This document shows positions 54,426 to 61,924 of a DNA stretch of 64,000 nt, one piece after another. Location of the stretch: the NCBI GenBank assembly GCA_902802795.1, contig CADCNI010000015.1, positions 1-64,000 on the forward strand, given 5' to 3'. Source of the DNA: an uncultured Ruminococcus sp. (GTDB lineage Bacteria > Bacillota > Clostridia > Oscillospirales > Acutalibacteraceae). Made by a program: the position numbers and the translations under genes. Each line of letters starts with the position of its first letter. Within the stretch, counting starts at the first letter, position 1. The notes beneath the pieces are model-generated. The model saw nothing but the letters and a program-made list of their open reading frames with translations. It had not been told where the DNA came from and ran no database searches.

Positions 54426-55217
54426 TTATTCCTGTGTATTGTCATCCGACGATTCGGCAGACAGTTTTTCCGGAATATTTTCTTCGAAAACTTTTTCCCC
54501 GGAAGCATCTTCCTCAGCAGCCGTCGCCGTATCCTCGGACTGACTTTTTTTGACGGTGGTTTTCGGCTCCGTGCCGCCTAAAATGCGTTTGATATTGGAA
54601 CGGTGCATATAAATGACCACCACCGCAAAACACACTGCAATGAGCGTCATGGCAAGCCATGCGTCGGATTTGTACACCAAAAGGTTGAGAAGCAGCGTGA
54701 CAATGGGATAGCACACCGCCACGGTCAGCGAGCACTTAGAAACCGTCTGGGTAAACGCAAACATAATCAGGAAAATGATAAGCAACGCCAGAAAGCTGCG
54801 CCAATCGAGCGCGCAGATGATACCCGCGCTGATGAGCACGCCCTTGCCGCCCTTAAAGCCGAAATACAACGGGAACAGATGCCCCAGCAGCGCAAAAAGT
54901 CCCGCTACGGCGGCGCCCACCTTGGCCGTTTCACCGATATTGGCCACCTCGGCACACATCAGTTGAAACACCAGCTCGCCGATAAAGACCGAACCGATCC
55001 CCTTGGCAAAATCTCCGATAAAGGTGATGATCGCCGCCGGCTTGCCTACACAGCGCAGCACATTGGTAAAGCCTGCGTTGCCACTGCCCATGCTGCGGAT
55101 ATCCTCACCGATGAACATTTTGGTGACGGGTATGGCGAAGCTGATGCTGCCGAGCAGATAGGCGATAACTGCTGAAATCAATGTCGGCAGTCCGTAGGTG
55201 GTAATCAGGTTAATCAT
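54426..55217 (-). CDS. plsY: glycerol-3-phosphate acyltransferase PlsY
   Basis: A membrane enzyme transferring acyl from acyl-phosphate to G3P, giving lysophosphatidate. About 263 residues from ATG 55217 (GGGGGGAA upstream). Conserved motifs are YLLGSISFAIPV, IRSMGSGNAGFTNVLRCVGK, GHLFPLYFGFKGGKGVLIS and a late basic patch. The first 200 residues form the usual five-span protein. The last 55 residues are an acidic low-complexity tail (DTATAAEEDASGEKVFEENI) not usual in PlsY. It lies between der and gpsA with small gaps. Confidence 0.95.
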   Translation of the reverse strand: MINLITTYGLPTLISAVIAYLLGSISFAIPVTKMFIGEDIRSMGSGNAGFTNVLRCVGKPAAIITFIGDFAKGIGSVFIGELVFQLMCAEVANIGETAKVGAAVAGLFALLGHLFPLYFGFKGGKGVLISAGIICALDWRSFLALLIIFLIMFAFTQTVSKCSLTVAVCYPIVTLLLNLLVYKSDAWLAMTLIAVCFAVVVIYMHRSNIKRILGGTEPKTTVKKSQSEDTATAAEEDASGEKVFEENIPEKLSAESSDDNTQE

Positions 55218-55236
55218 TTCAAATTCCCCCCGCATT

Positions 55237-56568
55237 TTATTTTTTTCTTTTTTCGCCGCGTTCCCGTATCACAAATCGTACGGGCGTCCCCTCCAGACCG
55301 AATGTCTCACGAATCTTGTTTTCGAGATAACGCTGGTAGGAAAAATGGAACAGGTCGGCGTTGTTGACAAAGCAAACGAAAGTCGGCGGCTTGGTAGAGG
55401 GCTGGGTCATGTAGTAGATTTTCAGCCGCTTGCCCTTATCCGAGGGCGGCTGCACTCTCGCCGTCGCGTCTGCTAAAACGTCATTGAGCATACCTGTCGA
55501 AATACGGGTGGCATTCTGATTAGAGACATAAACAATCAGTTCAAACAGTCGGTCAACACGCTGCCCTGTCTTAGCGGAGATAAAGATGATAGGCGCGTAG
55601 GACATAAACGAAAAATCGTTTTCGAGCTTCTTGCGGAAGGTATTCATGGTGCCGCCGTCTTTCTCGATCGCATCCCACTTATTGACCGCAATGATGCACG
55701 CCTTCCCCTTTTCGTGGGCGATGCCCGCCACCTTGGAATCCTGCTCGGTAAAGCCCTCCGTCGCGTCGATCATGATGAGGCACACATCGGCGCGATCCAC
55801 CGCCGCCTCCGCGCGGATAATACTGTACTTTTCCACATTATCCTTGATGCGACTCTTGCGGCGGATGCCTGCCGTGTCGATAAAGAGAAAGCGCCCCTTA
55901 TCATTTTCCACTGCCGTATCAATCGCGTCACGGGTAGTTCCCGCGATATCCGATACAATTACGCGGGTTTCCCCGGCCACTCGGTTAACCAGCGAGGATT
56001 TACCCGCATTGGGTTTGCCGATGATGGCGACTTTGATATATTCGTCATCATCCTCTTCGGCGCTTTCCTCAGGGAAATACTCAAACACCGCGTCGAGCAG
56101 ATCGCCCGTGCCGTGTCCGTGAACGGCCGATACAGGGTAAGGCTCACCCAATCCAAGATTGTAAAATTCATAAAATTCCGGCGGCATCACGCCCACCGTG
56201 TCGCACTTGTTGACGCACAGCACAATGGGGCTGCCGCTCTTTTGCAGCATCGCCGCCACTTCCCTGTCGGTCGCGACCACACCCGCGCGCATATCCACCA
56301 CCATAATGATGACGTCCGCCGCGTCAATGGCGAGCTGTGCCTGATTGCGCATCTGTGACAATATAATGTCATCCGACGCGGGCTCGATACCGCCCGTGTC
56401 AATGAGCAGAAACTGACGGCTGCGCCATTCACAGTCGCTGAAGATTCTGTCTCGGGTCACGCCCGGCGTATCCTCTACAATTGACACCCTGCGCCCCACC
56501 AGCTTGTTAAACAGGGTGGATTTGCCCACATTCGGACGCCCCACCACTGCTACGATAGGTTTTGTCAT
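55237..56568 (-). CDS. der: ribosome-assembly GTPase Der (EngA)
   Basis: A 443-residue double-GTPase needed for 50S maturation. The first G domain has VVGRPNVGKSTLFNKLVG and DTPGVTRDR. The second has IIGKPNAGKSSLVNRVAG and DIAGTTRDAIDTAV, then NKWDAIEKDG. The KH-like C-terminal domain ends with LKIYYMTQPSTKPPTFVCFV and the RFVIRERGEKRKK tail. ATG 56568 was chosen after AAAGG. It follows the DUF512 gene by 25 bases and precedes plsY; this gene order is conserved in Clostridia. Confidence 0.97.
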   Translation of the reverse strand: MTKPIVAVVGRPNVGKSTLFNKLVGRRVSIVEDTPGVTRDRIFSDCEWRSRQFLLIDTGGIEPASDDIILSQMRNQAQLAIDAADVIIMVVDMRAGVVATDREVAAMLQKSGSPIVLCVNKCDTVGVMPPEFYEFYNLGLGEPYPVSAVHGHGTGDLLDAVFEYFPEESAEEDDDEYIKVAIIGKPNAGKSSLVNRVAGETRVIVSDIAGTTRDAIDTAVENDKGRFLFIDTAGIRRKSRIKDNVEKYSIIRAEAAVDRADVCLIMIDATEGFTEQDSKVAGIAHEKGKACIIAVNKWDAIEKDGGTMNTFRKKLENDFSFMSYAPIIFISAKTGQRVDRLFELIVYVSNQNATRISTGMLNDVLADATARVQPPSDKGKRLKIYYMTQPSTKPPTFVCFVNNADLFHFSYQRYLENKIRETFGLEGTPVRFVIRERGEKRKK

Positions 56569-56593
56569 ATTTCCTTTATCATCCTTCCTCCGC

Positions 56594-57910
56594 TCAGCAT
56601 TCCTCGCATCTTCCGAGCAGCGCGTCCAGCACTTCATAGCCGTCGCTGCTCACCACAGCCACCGGCACACCCAATGCATTCTGTATATCATCCACCGTCA
56701 TATCATCGAGAAACACTTTCCCCTCGCTGTCCAGCATCGACGCGGAAATGATCAGACTATCCCCCAGGTCTTTCCCCTGAAGCTGGGCAATGAGATCCTG
56801 CCCCGTGATCAGCCCCGAAACGGTGATTTTCTCTCCAAAAAAATGATTGACAATCGGATAAACCTTCCAATTAGCATTATGCCATTTTTTTCGCCCGAGG
56901 TCAAGCAAATCTTTTATCACGGGCGCAATACTCACGCCACAGGCAACCGACGCGCTGTAGATTCCGTCGTCGCCCTCCTCGTCCTCCACTGCCGCTGTGA
57001 ATTCGCTCCGCAGCAGAGCCACCATACCTACCCCGTTTTCGAGCTGGGCATATTCCCCGTAATAGTCGTCGCCGTGCATCTCGCGTCCGGCATTGAGATA
57101 GAATTCATCCGACGGATAGACAATCCGGCTGCCGAATTTCTCCACACACTGCGCTCCGAACGCCTCGATCTGGTCAATCACCTGTCCGCATTCTTCGGGC
57201 GTAAACATGCGCAGCTTCTCCAATCCCTCACGGTGACGGGTCAGGCCGACGGGCACCACCGCTATGCTCTGCACCGCGGGGCAAAGCGCGGTCAGGTCGG
57301 TCAGTGTGCGGTCAAGCTCCGCGCCGTCATTCCATTCGGGACACAGCACAATCTGGCAATTGAGGGCAATGTCTCCCTCCGCCAGCCGCCTGATAAACCG
57401 CAGCGCCTCACCCGCGTGGGGGTTCTTCATCATTTTCACCCGCAGCTCGGGATTGGTGGTATGCACCGAGATATTGACGGGAGAAATGCGCATTTTGATG
57501 ATTCTGTCGATCTCGCGCTCGTCGATATTGGTGAGCGTGATGTAATTACCGAAAAGGAAGGAAAGACGGTCATCGTCGTCCTTGAAATACAGCGATTTCC
57601 GCATTCCCTTGGGGAGCTGGTCGATAAAGCAGAAAACGCACTTGTTGCGGCAGGAACGCTGCTTGTCCATCAGATAGGTGCCGCACTCCACGCCGAGAGA
57701 GTCATACTGCCCCTTGCGCACCGGAATATCGAGGCGGGTACCGTCCGGCTTTTCAACGCAGACGGTAAGTCTCCTGTCTGTCTCATAAAAACGATAATCA
57801 AGGATATCGTTGATTTCATTGCCGTTGATGGTCACAATCTTGTCACCCTGCGTAATGCCGTGCTTGTCGGCCAATCCGCCAGGCTGCGTGCTGCTGACGG
57901 TAACAGGCAT
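56594..57910 (-). CDS. DUF512 radical-SAM-like protein with PDZ domain
   Basis: 438 residues. An N-terminal PDZ-like domain (GGLADKHGITQGDKIVTING) is followed by a cysteine cluster CRNKCVFCFIDQLPKGMRKS (CX3CX2C, as in radical SAM enzymes) and the DUF512 domain with VPVGLTRHREGLEKLRMFTP and YPSDEFYLNAGREMHGDDYY. The family is conserved in anaerobic Firmicutes next to der, but its reaction is unknown. An AAAGGAGGG site precedes ATG 57910. It is the first gene of the operon with der, plsY and gpsA. Confidence 0.92.
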   Translation of the reverse strand: MPVTVSSTQPGGLADKHGITQGDKIVTINGNEINDILDYRFYETDRRLTVCVEKPDGTRLDIPVRKGQYDSLGVECGTYLMDKQRSCRNKCVFCFIDQLPKGMRKSLYFKDDDDRLSFLFGNYITLTNIDEREIDRIIKMRISPVNISVHTTNPELRVKMMKNPHAGEALRFIRRLAEGDIALNCQIVLCPEWNDGAELDRTLTDLTALCPAVQSIAVVPVGLTRHREGLEKLRMFTPEECGQVIDQIEAFGAQCVEKFGSRIVYPSDEFYLNAGREMHGDDYYGEYAQLENGVGMVALLRSEFTAAVEDEEGDDGIYSASVACGVSIAPVIKDLLDLGRKKWHNANWKVYPIVNHFFGEKITVSGLITGQDLIAQLQGKDLGDSLIISASMLDSEGKVFLDDMTVDDIQNALGVPVAVVSSDGYEVLDALLGRCEEC

Positions 57911-57945
57911 ATCCGTCCCTCCTTTCGGTGAATCAAAGCAAAATA

Positions 57946-57996
57946 AAAAGCGGCTGTATCCTCCCCAATAGCCGAGGAAAGGTTCGCAGCCGCCTT
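57946..57996 (-). terminator. terminator of the yceD-rpmF operon
   Basis: AAAAGCGGCTG pairs with CAGCCGCCTTTT. On the minus strand it is followed by TTTTTATTTTGC. Confidence 0.75.
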
Positions 57997-58057
57997 TTCA
58001 CGCCGACGGGAAACATCACGCTGCTCGTCAGCCCAGAGAATGCAAAGTCAGAAGAAA

Positions 58058-58246
58058 TTACTGAACGTCGCCCATTTTTACAACTTCACGACCCTTGTAG
58101 TAGCCGCAGTTAGCACATACGCGGTGAGGTCTTTTGTATTCGCCGCACTGAGGGCACTTGACGAGCGCGGGAGCGTCGAGCTTCCAAACGCTGGAACGTC
58201 TGCTGTTTCTTCTTGCTTTAGAAGTCTTTCTCTTTGGTACCGCCAT
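58058..58246 (-). CDS. rpmF: 50S ribosomal protein L32
   Basis: 62 residues from ATG 58246 (AAGGAGGTGC upstream). [20 protein letters not shown] at the N-terminus and two zinc-binding pairs [20 protein letters not shown] identify the zinc-binding (C+) form of L32. It is co-transcribed with the DUF177/YceD gene 30 bases upstream, an arrangement conserved across bacteria. No zinc-independent paralogue is in the window. Confidence 0.97.
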   Translation of the reverse strand: MAVPKRKTSKARRNSRRSSVWKLDAPALVKCPQCGEYKRPHRVCANCGYYKGREVVKMGDVQ

Positions 58247-58276
58247 TTTCAGCACCTCCTTGATAAAAATAAACAA

Positions 58277-58774
58277 TCAGTCTTGCAGCAGTTCGTCAAG
58301 AACTGCCATTCTGGGATCAGCCGCTTCTTTTTGGCAGCCGCACTTGCCTTCGTTGAGATTCTGTCCGCATTTCGGGCAAAGCCCCAGGCAAGTCTCAGAA
58401 CAAAGGTGCTTGATAGGCAACTCAAGAAGAATATCATCTCTCACCAGACTGAAAAGGTCGAGAGTGTATCCCGTGACGATGATAATGTCATCTGAATCCT
58501 CGTTTTCAACGGAAAGCGCCAGCGTGTGAAGAAACTCCCGCTTCATCGTTTTTTCCGCGATCGTCAGGCATCTGTCGCACGGTTTGGCATACTTGAATTC
58601 CGCCGTATAGGTCAGCTCCACCAGACCGCCGGTATTGGTGACCCTGCCGCTCACCTTGACGGGAGAGACAACAAGCTGCTCGCCCTCGGCGGAAAGATCG
58701 TCATAGACAAAGCATTCGTCAACCTCAAGGCTGCTGTCGGGAGTGACAAACACATCATTTAACTCAAGTGGCAT
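58277..58774 (-). CDS. yceD: DUF177 / YceD family protein
   Basis: About 165 residues from ATG 58774 (GCGAGGTG upstream). The family is almost always encoded immediately before rpmF and is linked to 23S rRNA/50S maturation. The conserved beta-rich core (SGRVTNTGGLVELTYTAEFK, CDRCLTIAEKTMK) is followed by the C-terminal metal-binding region with four cysteines (CSETCLGLCPKCGQNLNEGK, then CGC). It has its own consensus promoter at 58803-58831. Confidence 0.94.
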   Translation of the reverse strand: MPLELNDVFVTPDSSLEVDECFVYDDLSAEGEQLVVSPVKVSGRVTNTGGLVELTYTAEFKYAKPCDRCLTIAEKTMKREFLHTLALSVENEDSDDIIIVTGYTLDLFSLVRDDILLELPIKHLCSETCLGLCPKCGQNLNEGKCGCQKEAADPRMAVLDELLQD

Positions 58775-58802
58775 AACACACCTCGCATACACTCGATAAT
58801 AT

Positions 58803-58831
58803 ATTATAAAGAATCAAGTCGGCTTTGTCAA
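58803..58831 (-). promoter_or_regulatory. sigma-A promoter of yceD-rpmF
   Basis: On the minus strand: consensus TTGACA (58831-58826), 17-base spacer, consensus TATAAT (58808-58803). Confidence 0.9.
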
Positions 58832-58916
58832 TAGATTTTTTTAAAAAATAAAGAAGTTTGTTGCTTTGCGCGCCCGATTACTTTACGTCCGCCCGCGGAC
58901 GATTATTTGCGGAAGA

Positions 58917-59333
58917 TTACTTTACGTCCGCCAGAGAGAAGATGCCTTCGGGAAAATCCGCGGAATCCGCCGAGATGGAGAAGGTGATCTTGACATTGGC
59001 TTCGTCGGTCAGCGTCTTGACCTTACCGAGGAAGTCAGACAGTTCATTGAGATCCTTGCCGCCGATCTTGAGGGTGGAATCAACAAGAATATCGGTGATA
59101 TCGTAGTTGCCCGCGCAAAGACCGCTGAGGAAACCGTAAAGACCGTCAAAACCTACGATACCGTAGCCTTCAATGTTGACCAGACGCGCGCTGTGATCGA
59201 CGTCATACGTCAGGGTATCGCCCTTTTCGATGCAAACGACGTTACCCTTGGAATTAGCCACTGCTTCGTGAACCAATTCGATAAGCTTCTTGGTCTTGCC
59301 GGAACCCTTTTTGCCAGTAAGAAGTGTAATCAT
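58917..59333 (-). CDS. small P-loop NTPase-like protein of unknown function
   Basis: A 138-residue protein beginning with a Walker A loop (ITLLTGKKGSGKTKKLIELV) and a Walker B-like strand (DITDILVDSTLKIGG). It is much shorter than PilT-type ATPases to which such proteins are often compared in annotation, and no Walker-associated catalytic Glu is obvious. AGGAGGC precedes the ATG. Just downstream its last codons (about 17 bases containing GCGGACGTAAAGTAATC) are duplicated as a direct repeat. Conserved in Clostridia; function unknown. Confidence 0.75.
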   Translation of the reverse strand: MITLLTGKKGSGKTKKLIELVHEAVANSKGNVVCIEKGDTLTYDVDHSARLVNIEGYGIVGFDGLYGFLSGLCAGNYDITDILVDSTLKIGGKDLNELSDFLGKVKTLTDEANVKITFSISADSADFPEGIFSLADVK

Positions 59334-59356
59334 AATAATTGCCTCCTGATAATTTA

Positions 59357-59473
59357 TTAAATGTGAAATTTGAAATGTGAAATGTGAAATTTCATTTGAA
59401 ATATCTTAATTTGAAAGGAAGAAATCCAATCGCTATCTCTTCCTTTCAAAATTCACATTTCACACTTCACGTT
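59357..59473. repeat. GTGAAATGTGAA-type palindromic repeat
   Basis: AAATGTGAAATGTGAAAT-type words on the left are inverted as TTCACATTTCACACTTCAC on the right, with a perfect TTTGAAAGGAAGA/TCTTCCTTTCAAA stem in the centre. It is the same word family as 30530-30734. It lies directly after the pgi stop and may also act as its terminator. Confidence 0.65.
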
Positions 59474-59474
59474 A

Positions 59475-60815
59475 TTACTCACCCAGTCTTGCTTCGAGGG
59501 CCGCCTTCTGCTCTTCATAGCCGGGCTTGCCGAGCAGCGCGAACATATTTTTCTTGTACGCCTCCACGCCGGGCTGGTTAAAGGGATTGACACCCAGTGT
59601 ATAACCCGAAACGGCGCAGGCTTTCTCGAAGAAGTAAATAAGGTAGCCGAGTTCAAACTCGCTGGCGTCGGGGACGTTGATCACTACATTCGGCACGCCG
59701 CCGTCGTTATGCGCAAGGACGGTTCCCTGAAACGCCTTTTTATTGACATAATCCATGGTCTTGCCCGCGAGGAAGTTCAGGCCGTCGGCATTGCCGTCAA
59801 CCGCTTCAATCACAAGTTCGCTTTTTGCCTTGTCGATCTGCACAACCGTTTCAAAGAGGTTGCGCACACCGTCCTGAATGTACTGACCGAGAGAGTGCAG
59901 ATCGGTGGAGAAGATAACGGAATCGGGAAGCAGCCCCTTGTTGTCCTTGCCCTCGCTTTCGCCGTAAAGCTGTTTCCACCACTCGCTCATCAACTGGAAG
60001 TATGGCTCATAGCTGACCAGCAGCTCGGTGGCATAGCCCTTGCGATAGAGGACATTGCGAACCGCGGCATATTTATACGCGTCGTTCTGCTCAAGATCGG
60101 TCGAAACCAGCTCGTCCTGCGCCGCCTTCGCGCCGGCCATGAGCGCGTCGATATCCGCGCCTGCCACCGCGATGGGCAGCAGACCCACAGCCGTCAGCAC
60201 CGAGAAACGTCCGCCCACATCGTCCGGCACAACAAAGGTTTCATAGCCCTCTTTGTCAGCGAGTTCCTTGAGCGTACCCTTTTCCTTGTCGGTAGTGCAA
60301 TAGATCCTCTCTCTGGCGCCTTCCTTGCCGTAGCGTTCCTCCAAGATGCCGCGCAGCACACGGAACGCGATAGCAGGCTCGGTGGTGGTACCGGATTTGG
60401 AAATCATATTGACGGAAAACCGCTTGCCCTCACAAAGCGCCACAATTTCATTGAGCGCAGCGGAGCTGATGGAATTGCCCGCATAGAAAATCTGCGGCGT
60501 GTCCTTGCAGAGCAGGTTATAGTTGGGCGAGGTCAGGAACTCGATGGCGGCTCTCGCTCCGAGGTAGGAGCCGCCGATGCCGATCACGATGAACACATCG
60601 CTGTCCGCCTTGATCTTGGCGGCGGCGGCTTTGATGCGGGCAAATTCCTCTTTATCGTAATTGGTGGGGAGATCGAGCCAACCCAGCTTGTCGTTGCCCA
60701 GACCGGACTTATCGTGCAGCGTTTTATGTGCGGCAGCGATTTCAGGCGCAATCGCCTTTAATTCCTCTGCCGACACAAAGCCGGAGAGATGTTTGCAATT
60801 TAATGTTACAGCCAT
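59475..60815 (-). CDS. pgi: glucose-6-phosphate isomerase
   Basis: Interconverts glucose-6-phosphate and fructose-6-phosphate, linking the glycogen genes here to glycolysis. About 446 residues from ATG 60815 (AGGAGGC upstream). Phosphate-binding and active-site motifs are [57 protein letters not shown], and the C-terminal [20 protein letters not shown] with the catalytic Lys. The length is typical of the short Firmicutes form. It is monocistronic, followed by a palindromic repeat. Confidence 0.97.
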   Translation of the reverse strand: MAVTLNCKHLSGFVSAEELKAIAPEIAAAHKTLHDKSGLGNDKLGWLDLPTNYDKEEFARIKAAAAKIKADSDVFIVIGIGGSYLGARAAIEFLTSPNYNLLCKDTPQIFYAGNSISSAALNEIVALCEGKRFSVNMISKSGTTTEPAIAFRVLRGILEERYGKEGARERIYCTTDKEKGTLKELADKEGYETFVVPDDVGGRFSVLTAVGLLPIAVAGADIDALMAGAKAAQDELVSTDLEQNDAYKYAAVRNVLYRKGYATELLVSYEPYFQLMSEWWKQLYGESEGKDNKGLLPDSVIFSTDLHSLGQYIQDGVRNLFETVVQIDKAKSELVIEAVDGNADGLNFLAGKTMDYVNKKAFQGTVLAHNDGGVPNVVINVPDASEFELGYLIYFFEKACAVSGYTLGVNPFNQPGVEAYKKNMFALLGKPGYEEQKAALEARLGE

Positions 60816-60972
60816 ATAAAATAGCCTCCTAAAAATAGATACACCAATACTATACATGAAATCTTCTGACTTTGCAAGACACAGCTTGAAAATTTTGCGT
60901 ATTTTTCATCTTTTTCATAAAAAGTTTAAATTTGGTGGGAGATTTTTTGATAGGAACACCTGTTTTCCCCCA

Positions 60973-61764
60973 TCAAACCAGATACATTTCCTTCAAAGCC
61001 TCGCGTTCCTCTGCGCTGATGTGCAGTCCGTCGGAAATAAACCCGTCAAAACCTCCGTACAGTTCCTCTGTTTTGGCATAAACCGCGTCCCAGAAATCCT
61101 CCCGCGCGCCGAACAGGAAACGCAGCGCAAGTTCTGCTTCGGGGTTTTCTTCCCCCTCCATCGCGTAAAACATCTCGATCAATCCCCGGATATCGTTCTC
61201 CAGATATTCGTTGGTTTTCAGATAATCTTTCCGTATGGCCGCTCTGTCAACGCCTAACAGCTCCTCCACGATGACCGAGGCAAAGCCCGCGCGGTCTTTG
61301 CCGGCAGTGCAATGCCACAGCACAGCTTTTTCGTGCGGCTCCAACAGCAGACGGACGAATTTTTCATACTGTGAAACCTCAAACGGCACCGAAACAAAGT
61401 CCGTATAGATGCCGCACATATAGGCTTTCGCCTTGTGATGATCCCGCATCATCATCTGTATCACCTGTGCATCGGATTCCTCTTCCCGCGTTATGCCTGC
61501 TTTCAGGCTGTCAAAAACGGGAATATGCCAGAATTTCACACCAGGAATCGGAGGATCCGGTTTTTCCTCCACCTCCTGCGGCGTGCGAAAATCCACCACC
61601 GTATCAATCATTTCCCCCAGCGCGTTTCTATCGGCATCTGAACCACCAAACAAATGCCCGCTGCGAACGAGTTTTCCGTTACGGATGCATCTCCCGTCCG
61701 CGGTTTTCATACCGCCCAGATCTCTGGTGTTGCGCAGGTTTTCCAGAGGCAGCAATTGGCTCAT
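60973..61764 (-). CDS. tyrosine-protein phosphatase (Y_phosphatase3 type)
   Basis: A 263-residue cysteine-based phosphatase. The N-terminal NLRNTRDLGGMKTADGRCIR and the active-site loop WHCTAGKDRAGFASVIVEEL (CX5R) define the family that includes Listeria LipA and clostridial protein/phosphoinositide phosphatases. There is no signal peptide, so it is probably cytosolic. GGGAGGAATG precedes the ATG. It is monocistronic; its substrate is unknown. Confidence 0.92.
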   Translation of the reverse strand: MSQLLPLENLRNTRDLGGMKTADGRCIRNGKLVRSGHLFGGSDADRNALGEMIDTVVDFRTPQEVEEKPDPPIPGVKFWHIPVFDSLKAGITREEESDAQVIQMMMRDHHKAKAYMCGIYTDFVSVPFEVSQYEKFVRLLLEPHEKAVLWHCTAGKDRAGFASVIVEELLGVDRAAIRKDYLKTNEYLENDIRGLIEMFYAMEGEENPEAELALRFLFGAREDFWDAVYAKTEELYGGFDGFISDGLHISAEEREALKEMYLV

Positions 61765-61852
61765 ACATCATTCCTCCCACTTATTTCTATTCGTCTGTCA
61801 TGTCCTGTCATCCATTGTCCATCAACAATCCCGTTGACAGTACATGGATTTC

Positions 61853-61898
61853 CAAAAAGCGACTGCCCCATCCGTTTCGATGAAACAGTCGCTTTTTG
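61853..61898 (-). terminator. terminator of the oxidoreductase-amylase fusion gene
   Basis: CAAAAAGCGACTG pairs perfectly with CAGTCGCTTTTTG, with a T-tract on both strands. Confidence 0.9.
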
Positions 61899-61924
61899 AA
61901 ATGATGCAAAACGGATGCCTCGTC

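Noticed and set aside
59411-59449. Dedicated Rho-independent terminator for pgi
   Set aside because: The perfect TTTGAAAGGAAGA stem has no T-tract and belongs to the larger GTGAAATGTGAA palindromic repeat; kept only as part of that repeat.
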